A stretch of DNA of 64,000 bases from contig NZ_RJKE01000001.1 of the NCBI RefSeq assembly GCF_003751225.1, forward strand, positions 4,402,001-4,466,000. Reading direction: 5' to 3'. Shown here in pieces: positions 59,277 through 64,000 of this stretch (its first letter is position 1; each line of letters begins with the position of its first letter). The translations under genes and the position numbers were made by a program. The notes under the pieces are model-generated. The model did no database searches, was not told where the DNA came from, and saw only the letters and a program-made list of their open reading frames with translations. Origin of the DNA: Actinocorallia herbida. GTDB taxonomy: Bacteria > Actinomycetota > Actinomycetes > Streptosporangiales > Streptosporangiaceae.

Positions 59277-60284
59277 TCAGTGTCGGGAGAAGGCGGAGTC
59301 GAAGGAGGTGGCGGGGGGTTCGATGCGGGTGAGGGAGCGGATGAAGGTGAGGGCGTCGGGGGCGCCCTGGAGGCGGTCCATGCCGGCGTCCTCCCATTCG
59401 ATGGAGATGGGGCCGGTGTAGGCGATGTGGTTGAGGGCGCGGAAGGCGTCTTCCCAGGGGACGTCGCCGTGGCCGGTGGAGACGAAGTCCCAGCCGCGGC
59501 GCGGGTCGCCCCAGGGGAGGTGGGAGCCCAGGCGGCCGTTGCGGCCGTTGCCCGTGCGGCGGCGGGTGTCCTTGCAGTCGACGTGGTAGATCCGGTCGGC
59601 GAAGTCGAGGAGGAACCCGACGGGGTCGAGGTCCTGCCAGACGAAGTGGCTCGGGTCCCAGTTGAGGCCGAAGGCGGGGCGGCGGTCGATCGCGTCGAGG
59701 GCCTTGACCGTGGTCCAGTAGTCGTAGGCGATCTCGCTGGGGTGGACCTCGTGGGCGAAGCGGACGCCCTCGGCGTCGAACACGTCGAGGATGGGGTGGA
59801 AGCGCTCGGCGAAGTCGGCGTAGCCGCGCTCGATCACCTCGTCCGGGACGGGCGGGAACATCGCCACGGTGTGCCAGATCGAGGATCCGGTGAACCCGAC
59901 GACCGTGTCCACGCCGAGCAGGGCGGCGGCCCGCGCGGTGTCCGCGATCTCCTTCGCCGCCCGCTGACGCACCCCCTCGGCCTCCCCGTCCCCCCAGATG
60001 CGCTCGGGGACGATCGCCTTGTGCCGCTCGTCTATCGGGTGGTCGCAGACGGCCTGTCCTACGAGATGGTTCGAGATGGTCCAGACGTTCAGCCCATGCC
60101 GCTCGAGAATCTCCCGACGGCCTTTGACGTACCCGGGTTCGGCGAGCGCCCGGTCGACTTCGAAGTGGTCGCCCCAGCAGGCGATCTCCAGCCCGTCGTA
60201 GCCCCACCCGGAGGCGAGGCGGCAGACCTCTTCGAACGGCAGGTCGGCCCACTGGCCGGTGAAGAGCGTGACGGGACGCGGCAT
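59277..60284 (-). CDS. Sugar phosphate isomerase/epimerase (xylose-isomerase-like TIM barrel)
   Basis: A 335-residue AP-endonuclease-2/xylose-isomerase-like protein. It has segments [17 protein letters not shown], a Glu/His metal set ([30 protein letters not shown]) and the terminal IEWED. It should isomerise or epimerise a sugar or polyol derivative. Together with the ROK repressor and sugar ABC genes it forms a sugar-use cluster. Start [12 protein letters not shown]. Confidence 0.9.
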   Translation of the reverse strand: MPRPVTLFTGQWADLPFEEVCRLASGWGYDGLEIACWGDHFEVDRALAEPGYVKGRREILERHGLNVWTISNHLVGQAVCDHPIDERHKAIVPERIWGDGEAEGVRQRAAKEIADTARAAALLGVDTVVGFTGSSIWHTVAMFPPVPDEVIERGYADFAERFHPILDVFDAEGVRFAHEVHPSEIAYDYWTTVKALDAIDRRPAFGLNWDPSHFVWQDLDPVGFLLDFADRIYHVDCKDTRRRTGNGRNGRLGSHLPWGDPRRGWDFVSTGHGDVPWEDAFRALNHIAYTGPISIEWEDAGMDRLQGAPDALTFIRSLTRIEPPATSFDSAFSRH

Positions 60285-60391
60285 GACGGGTCTCCTCGCG
60301 AAGCTGCGGGGACGTGTGCGTCGACCACGTCACGGGTGGGCGTCCGAACGTGCGGGGCGTGCCACCGCCCGCGTCCGGAACACCGGCATTG

Positions 60392-61618
60392 TCACCCGAC
60401 GGGCGCCGCCGGGTCAACGGCCCGCGCCTGGACGGACTGGTCGATCATGTCCGGCGCGAGCACGTGCTCGACGACCATCGCGGCGGCCCCGATGACGCCC
60501 GCGCGGTCCCCGAGGCGGCTGGCCCGGATCGTCAGATGCTGGGTGGCCAGCGGCAGCGAGCGGCTGTAGATGGCCTCGCGGACCCCGGCGAGGACGTGCT
60601 CGCCCGCGTCCGCGATGTCCCCGCCGATGACGATGACGGACGGGTTGAAGAAGTTGACGATCGCGGCCATGACCCCGCCGACCTCGCGGCCGGCCTGCCG
60701 GATGAGCCGGGCCGCGCGGGTGTCCCCTGCGCGCAGCAGCGCGACGACGTCGCGGCTGCCGTCGGCGGCCACGCCCTGCGCGCGCAACTCCGCCGCCATC
60801 GACGCCCCGCTCGCGACCGCTTCGAGGCAGCCGATGTTCCCGCACCGGCACACCGCGTCGCCGGCCGAGCCGCCATCGGCCAGGACGGCTCGGATGTGCC
60901 CGACGTCGCCCGCCGCGCCCTGCGCGCCCCGGTGCAGCCTCCGCCCGGAGATGATGCCGCAGCCGATGCCGGTGCCGATCTTGATGAAGATGAGATGGTC
61001 GGTGTCCTGCCCGACGGTCCAGTGCTCGCCGAGCGCCATGATGTTCACGTCGTTGTCGACGAGCACGGGCGCGCCGAGCCGTTCGCCCAGCCATTCGGGG
61101 ACGGGGAAGCCGTCCCAGCCGGGCATGATCGGCGGGTTGGCGGGCCGTCCGGTGCCGTGGTCGACGGGTCCGGGGAGGCCGACGCCGACGCCGCACACCT
61201 GCGCGAGCTCGCGGCCGAGCCCGGCGAGCAGCGTCTCGAACTCGGCGACGACCCTGCCGAGGGTGTCGCGCGGTCCCCGGTCGACGTGCAGTTCGACGGC
61301 GCGTTCCGCGAGCACGGACATGCCCAGGTCGAGGACCGCGAGCCGGGCGTGGGTCGCGCCGAGGTCGGCGGTGAGGACGACCCGGACCGACTCGTTGAAC
61401 ACGAACGCCGCGGCGGGTCTGCCGCCGGAGGAGATGGCGTCCTCGGTCGCCACCACCCAGCCGTCCTGCATCAGCGCGTCGAGCCGCTGCGACACCGTCG
61501 AGCGGGCGAGCCCGGTGAGCTGGGCGAGTTCGGCGCGGGTGCGGGCCCGGCCGTCCCGGAGGATCGCGAGCAGCGCCCCCGCTCCGGCGATCTGGGGATC
61601 CTGTGGCATGACCGCCAT
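60392..61618 (-). CDS. ROK-family transcriptional regulator
   Basis: A 408-residue repressor. Residues about 15-75 are a winged helix (RTRAELAQLTGLARSTVSQR). The rest is a ROK sugar-kinase-like domain with IGTGIGCGIISGRRL and the zinc site CRCGNIGCLE. ROK regulators sense sugars or phosphosugars. It is divergent from the sugar ABC operon (65 bp between starts), which it probably represses. ATG at 61618 or 61609 are both possible. Confidence 0.92.
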   Translation of the reverse strand: MAVMPQDPQIAGAGALLAILRDGRARTRAELAQLTGLARSTVSQRLDALMQDGWVVATEDAISSGGRPAAAFVFNESVRVVLTADLGATHARLAVLDLGMSVLAERAVELHVDRGPRDTLGRVVAEFETLLAGLGRELAQVCGVGVGLPGPVDHGTGRPANPPIMPGWDGFPVPEWLGERLGAPVLVDNDVNIMALGEHWTVGQDTDHLIFIKIGTGIGCGIISGRRLHRGAQGAAGDVGHIRAVLADGGSAGDAVCRCGNIGCLEAVASGASMAAELRAQGVAADGSRDVVALLRAGDTRAARLIRQAGREVGGVMAAIVNFFNPSVIVIGGDIADAGEHVLAGVREAIYSRSLPLATQHLTIRASRLGDRAGVIGAAAMVVEHVLAPDMIDQSVQARAVDPAAPVG

Positions 61619-61645
61619 GTTATCGCGGCCAGCCTCGGACTTTCG

Positions 61646-61675
61646 TTGACAAGAATCATAAGTTCTCTCTATCGT
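61646..61675 (+). promoter_or_regulatory. Promoter of the sugar ABC operon
   Basis: TTGACA and TATCGT are 18 bases apart; the -10 box ends nine bases before the ATG, so the transcript has almost no leader. The patch between (AGAATCATAAGTTCT) is AT-rich and is a plausible ROK operator. Confidence 0.5.
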
Positions 61676-61683
61676 CCCGAAAC

Positions 61684-63195
61684 ATGGAGGACATAAGCAG
61701 TCCAATCCTCGTAATGACCGGCATCGTCAAGCAGTTTCCCGGGGTCCGCGCCCTCGACGGCGTCGATCTTGCGGTACTTCCCGGCGAGGTCCACTGCCTG
61801 CTCGGGCAGAACGGCGCGGGCAAGTCCACGCTCATCAAGACCCTCGCGGGCGCCCACCAGCCCGACGAGGGGACGATCCGGCTCGGCGGCGCGGAGGTCA
61901 GGCTGCCGACGCCCGTCGCGGCGCTCCGGCGCGGCATCGCGACCCTCTACCAGGAGCTCGACCTCGTGGACGGGCTGAGCGTCGCCGACAACGTCTTCCT
62001 CGGGCACGAGAAGTCCCGGCTCGGGTTCGTGCGCACCGGCGACGCCCGGCGCGCCGCCTCGGCGCTGCTCGCCCGGCTCGGGCACGGTGAGGTCTCCCCC
62101 GCCGCCGAAGTCGGGTCGCTGTCCCCGGCGGGCAAGCAGGTCGTCTCGATGGCCCGCGCGCTCTCCCACGACGCCCGCGTCATCGTCATGGACGAACCGT
62201 CGGCCGCCCTCGCCCACGACGAGGTCGCGAACCTCTTCCGGATCATCGGCGAGCTGACCGCGCAGGGCGTCGCCGTCGTCTACATCTCGCACCGGCTCGA
62301 GGAGATCCGCGAGATCGGCGACCGCGTCACCGTGCTCAAGGACGGCAGGACCGTGGCGTCCGGGCTGCCCGCGCGCGGCACGCCCACCCGCGAGATCGTC
62401 GCGCTGATGACGGGCCGGGACATGGCCGAGGTCTTCCCCGAACGCCCCGTGCCGGGCTCGCACGACGGCCGGCCCGAGGTCCTGCGCGTCGAGGAGCTGA
62501 CGGTCCCCGGCGTCGTCTCTGACGTGTCGTTCACCGTCCGGGCCGGGGAGATCGTCGGCCTCGCCGGGCTCGTCGGCTCGGGCAGGTCGGAGATCCTGGA
62601 AGCCGTCTACGGCGCCCGTCCGTCCGGCGGGAAGGTGCTGCTCGACGGGAAGCCGGTGCGCGGGATCGGCGCGGCGGTGGCGCGCGGGATCGGGCTCGCC
62701 CCCGAGGAGCGCAAGGCACAGGCCCTCCTTCTGGACGAGAGCGTCACCCGGAACATCACGCTGAGCGGGCTCGGCCGCTATGCCAGGTTCGGCTGGCTCG
62801 ACCGCCGCCGGGAGCGCGCCGAGGCCGTCGCCCAGATCGACGCGCTCGGCCTCCGCCCCGCCGACCCGGACCGTCCGATCCGCACCCTTTCCGGCGGCAA
62901 CCAGCAGAAGGCCGTGCTCGCCCGCTGGCTCCTGGACCGCCGCAGGCTCCTCCTGCTGGACGAGCCCACCCGGGGCGTCGACGTCGGCGCGCGGGCCGAT
63001 CTCTACGCCGTCATCCGCGCCCTCGCCGACGACGGGATCGGCGTCCTGCTCGTCTCCAGTGAACTACCCGAGGTCCTCGGCCTCGCCGACCGCGTCGTCG
63101 TCCTGCGCGAGGGCAGAGCGGTGCGCACCGCCCCCGCGGCCGACCTCGACGAACACCGCGTCCTCGACATGATCATGGAAGGAAGCGCGCTGTGA
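61684..63195 (+). CDS. Sugar ABC transporter ATP-binding protein (RbsA/MglA type)
   Basis: A 503-residue double ATPase. The first half has Walker A GQNGAGKST, signature LSPAGKQVVSMAR and Walker B VIVMDEP. The second half has the usual altered Walker A GLVGSGRSE, signature LSGGNQQK and Walker B LLLLDEP. This fits CUT2 ribose/galactose/xylose-type importers. Its stop overlaps the permease start (GTGA). Confidence 0.95.
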   Translation: MEDISSPILVMTGIVKQFPGVRALDGVDLAVLPGEVHCLLGQNGAGKSTLIKTLAGAHQPDEGTIRLGGAEVRLPTPVAALRRGIATLYQELDLVDGLSVADNVFLGHEKSRLGFVRTGDARRAASALLARLGHGEVSPAAEVGSLSPAGKQVVSMARALSHDARVIVMDEPSAALAHDEVANLFRIIGELTAQGVAVVYISHRLEEIREIGDRVTVLKDGRTVASGLPARGTPTREIVALMTGRDMAEVFPERPVPGSHDGRPEVLRVEELTVPGVVSDVSFTVRAGEIVGLAGLVGSGRSEILEAVYGARPSGGKVLLDGKPVRGIGAAVARGIGLAPEERKAQALLLDESVTRNITLSGLGRYARFGWLDRRRERAEAVAQIDALGLRPADPDRPIRTLSGGNQQKAVLARWLLDRRRLLLLDEPTRGVDVGARADLYAVIRALADDGIGVLLVSSELPEVLGLADRVVVLREGRAVRTAPAADLDEHRVLDMIMEGSAL

Positions 63196-64000
63196 AGGGC
63201 TCCCCCACCCTCGCCGCCCCGAAGGCCCTCGCCGTCTCCCTCACGGGCCTCCGCGCCGGACGCCGCCACCTCGGCCTGCTCGCGGCGCTCGCGCTGCTCG
63301 CCCTCGTCGGGCTGCTCACCCGGCCCGACTCCTTCGCCACCTCGGCCAATCTCGTGAGCGTCCTCGCGCTCGCCTCGACGATCGGCGTCATCACCGTCGG
63401 GATGACGTTCGTCATCATCGGCGGCGGCATCGACCTGTCGGTCGGCGCGGTGATGGCGCTCGCCTCGGTGTGGGCGACGACCCTGGCGACCCAGTCGTAC
63501 GGGCCGGTCGTCATGGCGGTCTGCGCGATCCTCGTCGGAACCGGGGCCGGGGCCGTCAGCGGGCTGCTCGTCGCCTACGGGCGGATGGTCCCGTTCATCG
63601 CGACGCTGGCGATGATGGTCGCCGCGAGCGGGCTCGCGCAGCGGCTGTCGGACCGCAAGACCCAGCTCGTCAAGCCCGAGAACGACGCGATCGTGGCGCT
63701 GTCGATCGAGCGGTTCCTCGGGCTGCCGATCCTCGTCTACGTCTTCGCCGCGGTCGTCGCGGCGGGCTGGGTGCTGCTCAACCGCACCACGTTCGGCCGC
63801 CGCACCTACGCGGTCGGCGGCAACCCCGAGGCGGCGCGGCTCGCCGGGATCGACGTGCGGCGGCACACGCTGCTGCTGTACGCGCTGTCCGGGTTCTGCT
63901 GCGGCGTCGCCGCGCTCCTCATCATGGCCCGCACGACGACGGGCTCCTCTACCCACGGCAACCTCTACGAACTCGACGCCATCGCCGCGGTCATCATCGG
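63192..64000 (+). CDS. Sugar ABC transporter permease (RbsC type), partial at right edge
   Basis: The GTG overlaps the upstream stop. The visible 269 residues start MKGSPTLAAPKALAVS, then several membrane helices, the family loop IIGGGIDLSVGAVMALAS, and TFGRRTYAVGGNPEAARLAG. This is a CUT2-family membrane component. The protein continues beyond the window; the sugar-binding protein is probably further right. Confidence 0.93.
   Translation, partial: MKGSPTLAAPKALAVSLTGLRAGRRHLGLLAALALLALVGLLTRPDSFATSANLVSVLALASTIGVITVGMTFVIIGGGIDLSVGAVMALASVWATTLATQSYGPVVMAVCAILVGTGAGAVSGLLVAYGRMVPFIATLAMMVAASGLAQRLSDRKTQLVKPENDAIVALSIERFLGLPILVYVFAAVVAAGWVLLNRTTFGRRTYAVGGNPEAARLAGIDVRRHTLLLYALSGFCCGVAALLIMARTTTGSSTHGNLYELDAIAAVII

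Noticed and set aside
1-64000. tRNA, rRNA, CRISPR or intact insertion sequence
   Set aside because: No cloverleaf, spacer-repeat series or transposase was recognised by eye; a covariance and IS search would be decisive.

Overview
The window is about 64 kb of very GC-rich DNA with strongly G/C-biased third codon positions, many GTG starts and frequent ATGA or GTGA gene overlaps. A mycofactocin-type short-chain dehydrogenase, an F420/flavin luciferase-like protein, many TetR regulators, P450s with 3Fe-4S ferredoxins and heteromeric-type acyl-CoA dehydrogenases all point to a filamentous or soil actinomycete. My guess is Streptosporangiales/Thermomonosporaceae (Actinomadura-like), inferred from gene style only. 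No rRNA, tRNA, CRISPR array or intact insertion sequence was seen.

Left part (1-9.2 kb): mixed accessory genes. There is a TetR/P450 divergent pair with two operator dyads, a duplicated-domain membrane protein, small unknown proteins including one that looks frameshifted, a zinc alcohol dehydrogenase, and a GlxA-type regulator with a leaderless-looking promoter.

Central part (9.3-44.5 kb): a large acyl-CoA catabolic island. A single-direction run of 13 genes (21895 down to 9360) encodes a CoA-transferase, two 3-hydroxyisobutyrate-dehydrogenase-like proteins, two aldehyde dehydrogenases, a mycofactocin-type SDR, a P450 with a 3Fe-4S ferredoxin, a 7Fe ferredoxin and a ferredoxin reductase, a DUF35-thiolase fusion without the usual nucleophilic Cys, and a DoxX protein. 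Next come an operon with two acyl-CoA dehydrogenases, an acyl-CoA synthetase and an SDR; a crotonase-family protein lacking both hydratase Glu residues; an operon with thiolase, 3-hydroxyacyl-CoA dehydrogenase, a fused carboxyltransferase and a VOC protein; a MaoC pair; an amidohydrolase; a luciferase-like enzyme; and a metabolite:H+ symporter. Together these could import, hydroxylate, oxidise, CoA-activate, beta-oxidise and retro-aldol-cleave an unknown hydrophobic carboxylate or alcohol (steroid- or terpenoid-like). A short shared motif, TATCC(A/G)TC(G/A)A, recurs in five of its promoter regions and suggests one regulon.

Right part (42.3-64 kb): mostly regulators paired with the genes they face. 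These include a tandem double-TetR protein with a four-half-site operator, a MerR regulator, an MFS pump/TetR pair with three operator dyads, CorA, an amidohydrolase/TetR operon with an operator inside its promoter, a secreted WD-like protein, an XRE-ATPase regulator and a hemerythrin protein. The right edge holds a sugar isomerase, a ROK repressor and a ribose-type sugar ABC transporter that runs off the end.
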